Notes under the pieces: model-generated
Database searches by the model: none
Seen by the model: only the letters and a program-made list of their open reading frames with translations
What the model was told of the DNA's origin: nothing
Part shown: piece after piece, positions 9,711-19,038 of the stretch
How the letters are laid out: each line of letters starts with the position of its first letter
Position numbering within the stretch: the first letter of the stretch is position 1
Program-made: the position numbers and the translations under genes
NCBI GenBank assembly: GCA_014872815.1
Contig: WKFK01000014.1
Span: forward strand, 248,001 to 312,000
Length of the DNA: 64,000 nt
Direction of reading: 5' to 3'
Source of the DNA: Paracoccaceae bacterium
Lineage (GTDB): Bacteria; Pseudomonadota; Alphaproteobacteria; Rhodobacterales; Rhodobacteraceae

Positions 9711-12700
9711 ATGGCTAAGAAAATGCTCATCGATGCCACCCACGCGGAAGAAACCCGCGTTGTGGTGGTGGACGGAAACAAGGTTGAGGAGTTCGACTTT
9801 GAATCCGAAAACAAGCGCCAGCTTGCTGGCAATATCTATCTAGCAAAAGTTACACGGGTTGAGCCGTCACTGCAGGCGGCCTTTGTGGACTATGGTGGAA
9901 ACCGCCATGGCTTCCTGGCGTTTTCGGAAATTCACCCGGATTACTACCAGATCCCAGTGGCGGATCGTGAAGCGCTTATGGAAGAAGAGCGCGCCTACGC
10001 CGAGTCCCTGAAGGCGCGCGACGAGGAAGACGAAAAACCGAAGTCGCGGTCGCGTCGGACCCGCTCTCGCAAGAAGAAGTCTGAGGATCAGGTGGCTTCT
10101 GAGGCAACCGAGACTGAGGCAGTAGAGGCTACCTCTGAGGCGCCGGTCGCGGAAATCTCGGGTATGGAGACCATCGATCTGGTGGAAGACGCTGGCGGGG
10201 ACGAGGACGAAGGTCTTTCTCCGATGGAGCTGGTGGAAGAGACACCGGTTGAGGAGCCTGCCGAAGAAGAAGCCTCTGTAACCACTGCCGAGGTGGACGT
10301 TGAGGCTGATGCGGCTGAAATTGAGGCGACAGAAGCGGAAGAGCCTGCTGAGGAAACTCCGGTAGCGGAAAGCGATGTCGCGGCGGAAACCGAGGCTGCT
10401 GAGGCGGTTGACGCAACGGATTCGGAAGAAACTGCAGAAGCTGCGGTTGAGGAAACTTCTGAGGGCGGTGAAGACAAAGACGAAGGTCCAAAGACCATCG
10501 CGGCCAACACCGAAGGCGAAGACGCCGTGGTCAGCAAAGACCCGGAAACCGGCGAAGAAACCGAAACCGAGGCAAGCGCTGCGCCGGAAGGCGACGACGC
10601 CGCGGAAGCCGACGTTGCGGTGAAAGAGGCTGTCGAAGAGACCGACGTGGCTGCGTCGGAAAGTGCCGAAAATGCGGATGCTGAAGTTGAGCCTGCGGGA
10701 GAAAGTGCCGCGGAAGAGGCACCAGAAGATGCAGAGGCGGAGACTGCTCAAGCTGAGGAAGCAGAAGCCACGGCTGAAGAGCCAGAGGTTGCGGAAGCGG
10801 CTGATGATGCGTCGGACAGTTCTGAAGCCGACACTGAGAGCACTGCGCAGGAAAAGGGCTCTGAGGCTAAAGACGCTCCGGAAGCTGAGACAGAGCCAGC
10901 AGATGGTGCCGAAGAAGCGGATGCCGATGCGGACTCTGAAGCTTCTTCGGATGACGAAGACAGTGGTAAGAAATCCGGCCGTCGTCGTTCCCGTCGTCGC
11001 GGTAAACGTTCTGAAGCGTCTGAGAAAGACGAGAGCATTGAATCTGTAGCAGATGAAGACGACAGCGAGGACATTCGTCCGCCGCGCAAGCCGCGTCCGC
11101 GTCGTTATAAGATTCAAGAAGTGATCAAAGTGCGCCAGATCATGCTGGTGCAGGTGGTGAAAGAAGAGCGCGGCAACAAAGGCGCGGCGCTGACCACCTA
11201 CCTGTCTTTGGCAGGTCGCTATTGTGTGTTGATGCCAAACACTGCGCGTGGTGGCGGCATTTCCCGCAAGATCACCAATGCGGCAGACCGTAAGAAGCTC
11301 AAAGAAATCTCCAACGAGATTGATGTGCCGCAGGGCGCGGGACTGATTGTGCGTACGGCGGGAGCTAAGCGTACCAAATCTGAGATCAAGCGCGACTATG
11401 AGTATTTGCAGCGTCTGTGGGAGCAGATCCGCGAGCTGACACTCAAGTCGACTGCACCTGCCAAAATCTATGAAGAAGGCGACCTGATCAAACGCTCGAT
11501 CCGCGATCTGTATTCGCGTGAGATTGACGAGGTTCTGGTTGAGGGCGAGCGCGGCTATCGCATCGCCAAAGACTTCATGAAGATGATCATGCCGTCCCAC
11601 GCCAAAAACGTGAAACGGTATCAGGACAGTCTGCCGTTGTTGGCGCGCTATCAGGTAGAGAGCTACCTGTCTGGGATGTTCAATCCGACGGTGCAGCTGA
11701 AGTCCGGTGGCTACATTGTGATCGGTGTGACCGAAGCGTTGGTGGCGATCGATGTGAACTCCGGTCGGGCGACCAAAGAAGGCTCGATTGAAGAGACCGC
11801 ACTTAAGACCAACTTGGAAGCTGCGGAAGAGGTGGCACGCCAGCTGCGTTTGCGTGATCTTGCCGGTCTGATCGTGATCGACTTCATCGATATGGATGAG
11901 CGCAAGAACAACACTGCCGTTGAAAAGCGCATGAAGGACAAGCTGAAGACCGATCGTGCCCGCATTCAGGTGGGACGGATTTCGGGCTTCGGTTTGATGG
12001 AGATGAGCCGTCAGCGCCTGCGTCCGGGTATGATCGAGGCGACCACACAGCCATGTCCACATTGTCACGGCACCGGTTTGATCCGGTCCGATGATAACCT
12101 GGCACTGTCGATCCTGCGTCAGATTGAGGAAGAGGGCACGCGTGGCCGGTCCCGAGAGGTTCTGGTGAAAGCGCCAGTGGCCATCGTGAACTACCTGATG
12201 AACCAGAAGCGTGAGCATGTGGCGCAAATTGAGGCGCGCTACGGCCTGTCTGTGCGGATCGAAGCCGACCCGCATTTGGTGTCGCCGGACTTCACAATTG
12301 AGAAGTTCAAGACTGCGACACGCGTTGTGTCTGCCCCGGAAGCACCGGTTGTGTCTGGTGACATCTCTATCATGGATGAGATTGATGATGCCGAGGTGGA
12401 AGACGCCGAGGTGATTTCGGAAGACAAGCCCGAGACCGAGGACGGTGAAGGCAAGCCAAAGAAGCGTCGTCGTCGTCGTCGCCGTCGTCGCGGTAATGTT
12501 GAGAATGCTGAAGGGGACGCGTCCAACGATACGTCGTCTGAAGGGGACACTGCGCAGTCTGGGGAAGCTGAGGCTTCTGAAGCCGGCGAAGAAGAGGCTG
12601 CTGAAGCTGCAGAGAAACCTAAGAAGCGCAGCCGGAGCCGTCGGAGCCGCTCTCGTGGGAAGAAGTCTGAGGCCTCATCGGAAGAGGTGAGTGCCGAGGC

Positions 12701-13001
12701 TACTTCTGATGACGCCGCTGTAGCGGAAGTATCGGAGGTTCAGACAGCTGAAGCTGAGACGCCTTCGGTGGAGGTTGAGGAAGCCGAAGTTGCTGAGCCC
12801 GAGGTTGTAGTGGAACCGGAAGCCCAGACTTCGGTGGAAGAAAATGCGCCTGAGCCGGAGGCAAAGGCAGACGTAGCGCCAGTTGAGGAGGCACCTGTGG
12901 AAGTGGAGCCGGAGTCCGTTGCGGAAGTGGCCGTTTCCGAGCCAGAACCAACGGCGCCACCCAAGCCAAAACGGCGTGGCTGGTGGTCACGCGGAAAGTG
13001 A
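9711..13001 (+). CDS. rne: Ribonuclease E (RNase E/G family) with a large acidic insertion
   Basis: MAKKMLIDATHAEETRVVVVDGNKVEEFDFES...NIYLAKVTRVEPSLQAAFVDYGGNRHGFLAFSEIHPDYYQ; IVIDFIDMDERKNN catalytic motif; CPHCHGTG zinc link. Confidence 0.95.
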   Translation: MAKKMLIDATHAEETRVVVVDGNKVEEFDFESENKRQLAGNIYLAKVTRVEPSLQAAFVDYGGNRHGFLAFSEIHPDYYQIPVADREALMEEERAYAESLKARDEEDEKPKSRSRRTRSRKKKSEDQVASEATETEAVEATSEAPVAEISGMETIDLVEDAGGDEDEGLSPMELVEETPVEEPAEEEASVTTAEVDVEADAAEIEATEAEEPAEETPVAESDVAAETEAAEAVDATDSEETAEAAVEETSEGGEDKDEGPKTIAANTEGEDAVVSKDPETGEETETEASAAPEGDDAAEADVAVKEAVEETDVAASESAENADAEVEPAGESAAEEAPEDAEAETAQAEEAEATAEEPEVAEAADDASDSSEADTESTAQEKGSEAKDAPEAETEPADGAEEADADADSEASSDDEDSGKKSGRRRSRRRGKRSEASEKDESIESVADEDDSEDIRPPRKPRPRRYKIQEVIKVRQIMLVQVVKEERGNKGAALTTYLSLAGRYCVLMPNTARGGGISRKITNAADRKKLKEISNEIDVPQGAGLIVRTAGAKRTKSEIKRDYEYLQRLWEQIRELTLKSTAPAKIYEEGDLIKRSIRDLYSREIDEVLVEGERGYRIAKDFMKMIMPSHAKNVKRYQDSLPLLARYQVESYLSGMFNPTVQLKSGGYIVIGVTEALVAIDVNSGRATKEGSIEETALKTNLEAAEEVARQLRLRDLAGLIVIDFIDMDERKNNTAVEKRMKDKLKTDRARIQVGRISGFGLMEMSRQRLRPGMIEATTQPCPHCHGTGLIRSDDNLALSILRQIEEEGTRGRSREVLVKAPVAIVNYLMNQKREHVAQIEARYGLSVRIEADPHLVSPDFTIEKFKTATRVVSAPEAPVVSGDISIMDEIDDAEVEDAEVISEDKPETEDGEGKPKKRRRRRRRRRGNVENAEGDASNDTSSEGDTAQSGEAEASEAGEEEAAEAAEKPKKRSRSRRSRSRGKKSEASSEEVSAEATSDDAAVAEVSEVQTAEAETPSVEVEEAEVAEPEVVVEPEAQTSVEENAPEPEAKADVAPVEEAPVEVEPESVAEVAVSEPEPTAPPKPKRRGWWSRGK

Positions 13002-13009
13002 ATTTGATG

Positions 13010-13037
13010 CGCCGGGGGAAACCCCGGCGTTTTCGTT
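13010..13037 (+). terminator. Rho-independent terminator of rne
   Basis: CGCCGGGG-gaa-CCCCGGCG followed by TTTTCGTTT. Confidence 0.85.
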
Positions 13038-13164
13038 TGTGCGTGTTGAACAGCAAAAGTTTGCGAGAACCTAAGATATCGGCACTCGGTTAAGTTTAGT
13101 GCGAGCGCAGAATTTTGCATATTTGGTGTTTCTGGCAAGATTAAGGTTGATCTGCACCATTCTG

Positions 13165-13215
13165 AAAAGGTACGGAAAAATACCTTTTAGGCTTGAAGGT
13201 ATTTTAAGCTTAAAA
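13165..13215. promoter_or_regulatory. Two inverted repeats upstream of the substrate-binding protein gene
   Basis: AAAAGGTA(13165-13172)-N8-TACCTTTT(13181-13188) and palindrome TTTTAAGCTTAAAA(13202-13215). Confidence 0.5.
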
Positions 13216-13295
13216 AAAAATTCATCAGCTTATTGACGGACGCCCCTTAGAACGCCCAAGGTTCCTCTTGAAAAAACAAAGAACCAGGGAGCGAC

Positions 13296-14432
13296 ATGAT
13301 GAAGTTGCGGAGTGCGGCGCTGGCCGCGGCAATGGCATTGGCAGGCGCAACAGCGCAGGCGGATGTGAAGGTTGGAATGATCACCACACTGTCTGGCGGC
13401 GGCGCAGGTTTGGGCATCGACGTGCGCGATGGCTTCATGCTTGCTGTGAAGCAGGCGGGCCGGGATGATCTGGAAGTTGTGATCGAGGACGATCAGCGTA
13501 AACCGGACATCGCTGTGCAGCTTGCTGACAAAATGATTCAGTCTGAAAAAGTCGATGTGCTGACCGGCATCATCTGGTCCAACCTCGCGATGGCCGTGGT
13601 GCCAGCCGCGACCGCGCAGGGCAAATTTTACTTGTCACCAAACGCGGGTCCGTCGCCACTCGCAGGCAAGGGCTGTCATCCGAACTACTTCAACGTGGCG
13701 TGGCAGAACGACAACCTGCACGAAGCGGCAGGCGCATATGCAAACGACAGCGGCCTGAAGAACAGTTTTATCCTCGCGCCAAACTATCCGGCGGGCAAAG
13801 ACGCGCTGACGGGATACAAGCGTTTCTTTGAAGGTGAGTTGGCTGGTGAGCTGTACACCAAGCTGGGGCAAACCGACTACGCCGCCGAGATCGCGCAGAT
13901 CCGAGCGTCCGGCGCAGACAGCGTGTATTTCTTCTTGCCGGGCGGCATGGGGATTTCTTTCCTGAAGCAATATGCCGCGAGCGGCGTGGACCTGCCTCTG
14001 GTGGGGCCGGCGTTCAGCTTTGATCAGGGTATCCTGCAGGCGGTAGGTGATGCGGCGATGGGTGTGAAGAACACCAGCCAGTGGAACAAGGACATCGACA
14101 ACGCTACCAACGCGGCCTTTGTCGAGACCTTCCAGGCCGAGTATGGCCGTCAGCCGTCGCTCTATGCGTCCCAGGGCTTTGACACTGCTAACCTGCTGAT
14201 CTCTGCGATGGGCAAGGCAGATGTGGCTGACGCAGATGCGTTCCGTGCAGCGCTGAAAGCGGCGGAGTTTGACTCCGTACGTGGGGATTTCGCTTTTGGT
14301 GACAACCACCATCCGGTGCAGAACATCTACGTGCGCGAGGTGATCAAGGAAGGTGACGTGTACACCAACAAGATCATCGCGACGGGTTTGACCAACCACG
14401 CGGATGCCTATGCGGCTGACTGCAAAATGTAA
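13296..14432 (+). CDS. Branched-chain amino acid-type ABC transporter substrate-binding protein
   Basis: Signal peptide MMKLRSAALAAAMALAGATAQA; LivK-like ADVKVGMITTLSGGGAGLGIDVRDGFMLAVKQAG. Confidence 0.9.
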   Translation: MMKLRSAALAAAMALAGATAQADVKVGMITTLSGGGAGLGIDVRDGFMLAVKQAGRDDLEVVIEDDQRKPDIAVQLADKMIQSEKVDVLTGIIWSNLAMAVVPAATAQGKFYLSPNAGPSPLAGKGCHPNYFNVAWQNDNLHEAAGAYANDSGLKNSFILAPNYPAGKDALTGYKRFFEGELAGELYTKLGQTDYAAEIAQIRASGADSVYFFLPGGMGISFLKQYAASGVDLPLVGPAFSFDQGILQAVGDAAMGVKNTSQWNKDIDNATNAAFVETFQAEYGRQPSLYASQGFDTANLLISAMGKADVADADAFRAALKAAEFDSVRGDFAFGDNHHPVQNIYVREVIKEGDVYTNKIIATGLTNHADAYAADCKM

Positions 14433-14440
14433 GTGACTCC

Positions 14441-14462
14441 GGGGAGGCCTTAGGGCCTTCCC
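14441..14462 (+). other. Intercistronic stem-loop between SBP and permease genes
   Basis: GGGGAGGCC-TTAG-GGCCTTCCC (9 bp with one G-U); no U-tract. Confidence 0.55.
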
Positions 14463-14574
14463 ACCTCCATGCATCTTGGCGGGGTGGGTGCATGACGTTC
14501 AGTCTTCAATATCCTGAATAAACTATCTTTTCTGCGCTGAATCTATTGGCGGAGGGGTGCCGCTTTGGCACTGA

Positions 14575-15501
14575 ATGAGGGCAATGACAACACTACTATT
14601 CATAGAGCAGATGCTGAACGGGCTACAGTTTGGCGTGATGCTGTTTCTCATGAGCGCGGGCCTGACTTTGGTCTTTGGTGTCATGGGGCTGATCAATCTG
14701 GCGCATGGGTCGCTTTATATGATTGGCGCTTTTGCCGCTGCAGCTGTGGCGGCCGCAACCGGCTCCTTTGTGCTGGCCCTGATGGCGTCTTTGGCGGCGG
14801 CGGCATTGGCTGGGGCGCTGATTGAGCTGACCATCATTCGGCGCTTGTATGACCGGGACCATTTGGATCAGGTTTTGGCGACCTTTGCGTTGATCCTGAT
14901 CTTTTCCGAAGGCACGCGTTGGATGTTTGGGTCGTTTCCTTTGTTCCTAGACGTGCCACCAATGTTGGCAGGGCCAGTGACCTTGCCGGGCGGGATCGAA
15001 TACCCGGCCTACCGGTTGTCCATCATCGTGATTGGCCTGTTGGTGGCGGTGGGCATGTTTGCCCTGATCAATCGTACGCGGGTTGGCATCCGTATCCGCG
15101 CTGGCGAGGCGGATCGGGAGATGATTGCCGCCCTTGGCGTGGACATTGCCAAGCTTTACACTTTTGTCTTTGCGCTTGGCGCGGCGTTGGCCGGTTTTGC
15201 CGGGGCTTTGGTTGGGGCAATCCAATCGGTGCAAGTGGGCATGGGCGAACCAGTTCTGATCCTGGCGTTCGTGGTGATTGTGATTGGCGGCATTGGATCG
15301 ATCAAAGGCGCGTTTGTTGGTGCCTTGCTGGTGGGGATCACCGACACAATGGGGCGGTTTTTGCTGCCGCAAATCTTCGCATTGTTCCTCGAACCGTCGG
15401 CGGCGGTGTCGGTGGGATCGGCATTGGCGTCGATGCTGATTTACATCCTGATGGCGGGCGTTTTGGTGTTCCGCCCCCGCGGACTATATGGGGTGGCGTG
15501 A
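14575..15501 (+). CDS. LivH-type ABC transporter permease
   Basis: LLFIEQMLNGLQFGVMLFLMSAGLTLVFGVMGLINLAHGSLYMIGAF. Confidence 0.9.
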   Translation: MRAMTTLLFIEQMLNGLQFGVMLFLMSAGLTLVFGVMGLINLAHGSLYMIGAFAAAAVAAATGSFVLALMASLAAAALAGALIELTIIRRLYDRDHLDQVLATFALILIFSEGTRWMFGSFPLFLDVPPMLAGPVTLPGGIEYPAYRLSIIVIGLLVAVGMFALINRTRVGIRIRAGEADREMIAALGVDIAKLYTFVFALGAALAGFAGALVGAIQSVQVGMGEPVLILAFVVIVIGGIGSIKGAFVGALLVGITDTMGRFLLPQIFALFLEPSAAVSVGSALASMLIYILMAGVLVFRPRGLYGVA

Positions 15502-15502
15502 G

Positions 15503-16486
15503 ATGACACGGGAAACCTGGATCAATGTGGCCGCGCTGGCGGTTTTGCTTGGGGTGCCGCTTTGGGCGTTGATGGCGGATGAGCCGTTTATCATCACGCT
15601 GGCGACACGTGCGGTGATTTTTGCGCTGGCAGGTGTGGGGTTGAACCTCGCGCTCGGGACCGGTGGTTTGGTCAGCCTTGGACACGCGGCGTTTTTTGGC
15701 ATTGGCGGCTATGCGATGGGCATTTTGGCAAGCCACGCGCAGGCCTATACGCCAATCATGGAAGCGCCGTTTCTGATCGAAGGCACGAAGTCTATGCCGG
15801 TGATCTGGCTGGTGGCGATGGTGACAAGCGCCTTGGCCGCGTTGGCGATTGGGGCGTTGAGCCTGCGGACCTCGGGCGTTTATTTCATCATGATCACCTT
15901 GGCCTTTGGGCAGATGATCTACTACTTCGCGATCAGCTGGCCGGCTTATGGTGGTGAGGATGGTCTGTCGATCTATAAGCGCAATGAATTTCCTGGGCTG
16001 AACACACTGGTGCCGATGCAGTTCTTTGGCCTGTGCTTTGCGATCCTGTGTCTGACCTTGTTGTTGATGAATGCGATTCACAAATCGTCTTTTGGGCTGG
16101 CCTTGAGCGCGGCGCGGCAGAATGAGACACGAGTGCTGTCTGTTGGCATGAAACCCTACCATCTGCGCCTGGTCGCCTTTGTGATTTCCGGCGCTGTGAC
16201 TGGTCTGGCCGGGGCGTTGTTTGCGGATCTCAACCGCTTTGTCAGCCCGACGATGCTGAGTTGGCAGATGTCTGGGGAGATCATCATTTTCATTATCATT
16301 GGCGGCGTTGGGCGGCTGTTTGGGCCGGTGATTGGCGCGATGATTTTTATCCTTCTGGAGCATACGCTGGGCGGGTTGTCGGAGTTTTGGCATGTTTACC
16401 TTGGCGCGCTGCTGCTTGGCATCGTGCTTTTTGCAAAGGGTGGTGTGATTGGTGCCCTTGCGGGTCGGGAGAAAGCCCATGACTGA
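15503..16486 (+). CDS. LivM-type ABC transporter permease
   Basis: GVGLNLALGTGGLVSLGHAAFFGIGGYAMG...; start ATG at 15503. Confidence 0.9.
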   Translation: MTRETWINVAALAVLLGVPLWALMADEPFIITLATRAVIFALAGVGLNLALGTGGLVSLGHAAFFGIGGYAMGILASHAQAYTPIMEAPFLIEGTKSMPVIWLVAMVTSALAALAIGALSLRTSGVYFIMITLAFGQMIYYFAISWPAYGGEDGLSIYKRNEFPGLNTLVPMQFFGLCFAILCLTLLLMNAIHKSSFGLALSAARQNETRVLSVGMKPYHLRLVAFVISGAVTGLAGALFADLNRFVSPTMLSWQMSGEIIIFIIIGGVGRLFGPVIGAMIFILLEHTLGGLSEFWHVYLGALLLGIVLFAKGGVIGALAGREKAHD

Positions 16487-17234
16487 TGTGGTGTTGAGCA
16501 CAGAGCGGCTTTTCAAAAGTTTTGGCGCGTTGAAGGCAACCAACGATGTGTCGCTGAATTTGCGCAAAGGGGAAATCCACGCGCTTATTGGCCCGAACGG
16601 GGCAGGGAAGTCGACGTTGATCCAGCAAATCACCGGTCATTTGGCCTCTGATAGCGGCACAGTGCGGCTTATGGATGAGGATCTGACCGGAGTCGGGCCA
16701 GCGGAGCGCGCGCGCAAAGGGCTTGGACGGACCTTTCAGATCTCGTCCTTGGCGATGGAGCACACGGTTTTGCAAAATGCGGTGCTTGGCGCGTTGGGAC
16801 AGCGCGGCAATGTGATGTCGTTTCTCAAACCCGTGATGAAGGACGACCAACTTGTGTCGGCGGCCAAGGCGGCCTTGGCGCAGGTTGGCTTGGCTGAATT
16901 TGCAGCAACGCGGACAGCGGATTTGAGCCACGGGCAACGGCGGCAACTGGAAGTGGCCGTTGCGCTGACCTTGAAGCCAAGAGCGTTTCTGATGGATGAA
17001 CCGATGGCTGGCCTCGGCCTAGAAGGCGCGCAGCAGATGATCGGACTTTTGACGGAGTTGCGCAAAGAAGCCCCCATTCTGTTGATTGAGCACGATATGG
17101 ATGCGGTTTTTGCGCTGGCGGATCGGATCAGCGTGCTTGTTTATGGCGAGGTGATCGCCACTGGCACGCCAGAGGAAATCAAAGTGAATCCGGAAATCCG
17201 GCGGGCCTATCTGGGGGATGAGGTGCCAGCATGA
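16479..17234 (+). CDS. LivG-type ABC transporter ATP-binding protein
   Basis: Walker A GPNGAGKSTL; signature LSHGQRRQLEVA; MDEPMAGL. Confidence 0.9.
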   Translation: MTDVVLSTERLFKSFGALKATNDVSLNLRKGEIHALIGPNGAGKSTLIQQITGHLASDSGTVRLMDEDLTGVGPAERARKGLGRTFQISSLAMEHTVLQNAVLGALGQRGNVMSFLKPVMKDDQLVSAAKAALAQVGLAEFAATRTADLSHGQRRQLEVAVALTLKPRAFLMDEPMAGLGLEGAQQMIGLLTELRKEAPILLIEHDMDAVFALADRISVLVYGEVIATGTPEEIKVNPEIRRAYLGDEVPA

Positions 17235-17920
17235 GTTTGATCGAGCTAAAAAATGTCGCGGCCTTTTATGGTCCCAGTCAGGCGCTGTTCGATGTGTCGC
17301 TGAGCGTGGGCGAAGGCGAGGTGCTGGCGCTTATGGGGCGCAATGGCATGGGGAAGACCACTACTGTAAAGGTCATGTGCCGTATGCTCAAAAACTCAGA
17401 AGGCGCAGTGCAGTTTGGCGGGCAGGATATTGGCGGTTTGCCGTCGTACAAGGCCGCGCGATTGGGTATTGGACTGGTGCCCGAGGGGCGGCGGTGTTTC
17501 GCAAATCTGTCGGTGTATGAGAACCTGATTGCGGCGGCCCGCAAAGGGGCTTGGGACTTTGCGGCAGTGTGCCGTTTGTTTCCGCGCCTTGAAGAGCGGC
17601 GGGATCAGTCCGCGGCCTCGCTTTCTGGGGGAGAGCAGCAGATGCTGGCGATTGGCCGGGCGCTGATGACTAACCCAAAGCTGCTCATTCTGGATGAAGC
17701 GACCGAAGGTCTGGCACCGGTGATCCGACAGGAGATTTGGGAAGCTGTTGCCAAGCTTAAGGCTGAGACAGGCATGGCGATCATCGCTATCGACAAATCG
17801 CTCAAGGAGTTGGGGCAGGTAGCTGACCGTGCGGTTATCCTTGAAAAGGGCCGCACGGTCTGGACCGGTGGTTTTGACGCGTTGGGACCGGAAGAAACCG
17901 ACCGTTACCTTGGCGTCTAA
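17231..17920 (+). CDS. LivF-type ABC transporter ATP-binding protein
   Basis: Walker A GRNGMGKTT; LSGGEQQMLAIGRALMTNPKLLILDEATEGLAP. Confidence 0.9.
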   Translation: MSLIELKNVAAFYGPSQALFDVSLSVGEGEVLALMGRNGMGKTTTVKVMCRMLKNSEGAVQFGGQDIGGLPSYKAARLGIGLVPEGRRCFANLSVYENLIAAARKGAWDFAAVCRLFPRLEERRDQSAASLSGGEQQMLAIGRALMTNPKLLILDEATEGLAPVIRQEIWEAVAKLKAETGMAIIAIDKSLKELGQVADRAVILEKGRTVWTGGFDALGPEETDRYLGV

Positions 17921-19029
17921 GGCATTGTTTTTGGCAATATCGGCGCGGTGCGGTCTGTGGACAGGTCCGCGTCGGAAAACAGCCAAGGGCCGCGCAGGCC
18001 ACGCACGCCTTCGGCCTCCACAACCATACCACGCGCTTGGATTTGTGGGTCGGTCAGGGCCTGCTCAATAGAGTTGATTGGACCGGCAGGGACTGTGGCC
18101 GCTTCCAGTGCTGCCAAAAGCTCTACTGAAGACCGTTTGCTGGTTTCCAGCTCAATTTGTTCGGTGAGGGCATCGCGATTGGTAACGCGCAGTTGGTTGG
18201 TGGCGTAGTCGGCCGCCTCTCCAAGGTCACCACGCGACAGCACCCCGCAAAGGCGTTGGAATTGTCCGTCATTCCCAACCGCGATGATGATGTGACCGTC
18301 GGAGGTGGGGACCACTTGGTAAGGCGCGATGTTGGGATGCGCATTGCCTTTGCGGTTTGGGCTGTCGCCAGTGGCGAGATAGTTCATCGCCTGATTGGCT
18401 AGCATTGCTGTGGCGCAATCCAGAAGGGACATGTCGATATGCTGTCCGCGCCCTGTGGTGTGGCGTTGTTCAACCGCAGCCAAAATGCCGATGGTGCCAT
18501 ATAGACCGGTGACCACATCTGTGACGGCAACGCCGACCTTTTGCGGCTGCCGTTCAGGCTCGCCAGTGATCGACATCAGGCCGGACATGCCTTGCAACAG
18601 GAAGTCATAGCCTGCGCGGGTGGCGTAGGGTCCGGTTTGGCCAAAGCCGGTGATTGAACAGTAGATCAGGCGCGGGTTGATTTGGGACAGGGCGTCATAA
18701 TCCAGACCGTATTTTTTCAGGCCGCCAACTTTGAAATTTTCAATCAGGATGTCAGCGTCTTTGATCAGCTCCAGCACCTGAGCACGGCCTTCTTCGGTGC
18801 GGAAATCCGCGACGACAGAGGTTTTGCCGCGGTTGGCGGCGTAGAAATAGGCGGCGGTCTTATCACCCTCGCGTTCGATGAAGGGAGGGCCCCAGGTGCG
18901 GGTGTCGTCACCCTGCGGGGCTTCCACTTTGATGACCTCGGCACCAAGATCGGCGAGCGATTGGCCGATCCACGGGCCAGCCAGAATGCGGGCGAGTTCT
19001 ACTACTTTGAGACCTTTGAGTGGGGTCAT
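17917..19029 (-). CDS. CaiB/BaiF family CoA-transferase (possible succinyl-CoA:glutarate CoA-transferase by context)
   Basis: MTPLKGLKVVELARILAGPWIGQSLADLGAEVIKVEAPQGDDTRTWGPPF; class III CoA-transferase motifs; neighbours glutaryl-CoA dehydrogenase. Confidence 0.85.
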   Translation of the reverse strand: MTPLKGLKVVELARILAGPWIGQSLADLGAEVIKVEAPQGDDTRTWGPPFIEREGDKTAAYFYAANRGKTSVVADFRTEEGRAQVLELIKDADILIENFKVGGLKKYGLDYDALSQINPRLIYCSITGFGQTGPYATRAGYDFLLQGMSGLMSITGEPERQPQKVGVAVTDVVTGLYGTIGILAAVEQRHTTGRGQHIDMSLLDCATAMLANQAMNYLATGDSPNRKGNAHPNIAPYQVVPTSDGHIIIAVGNDGQFQRLCGVLSRGDLGEAADYATNQLRVTNRDALTEQIELETSKRSSVELLAALEAATVPAGPINSIEQALTDPQIQARGMVVEAEGVRGLRGPWLFSDADLSTDRTAPILPKTMP

Positions 19030-19038
19030 GGGAAGCCT

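Noticed and set aside
10088-11089. Several Ser/Ala-, Pro/Leu- or Lys/Arg-rich ORFs overlapping the acidic RNase E insert
   Set aside because: Compositional artefacts of a GAx/GCx-rich repeat-like coding tract read in other frames.
9867-12275. 802-aa minus-strand ORF antisense to rne
   Set aside because: Shadow ORF: rne is unambiguous on the + strand and the biased GC3/low-complexity coding suppresses antisense stops; the antisense protein has no recognisable motifs.
13130-13160. Possible sigma54 promoter (TGGCAAGATTAAGGTTG) before the SBP gene
   Set aside because: The -12 element lacks the required GC at the right spacing.
15338-16633. 431-aa minus ORF antisense to the LivM-type permease
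   Set aside because: Gln/His/Arg/Pro-rich antisense shadow of a hydrophobic membrane protein gene.
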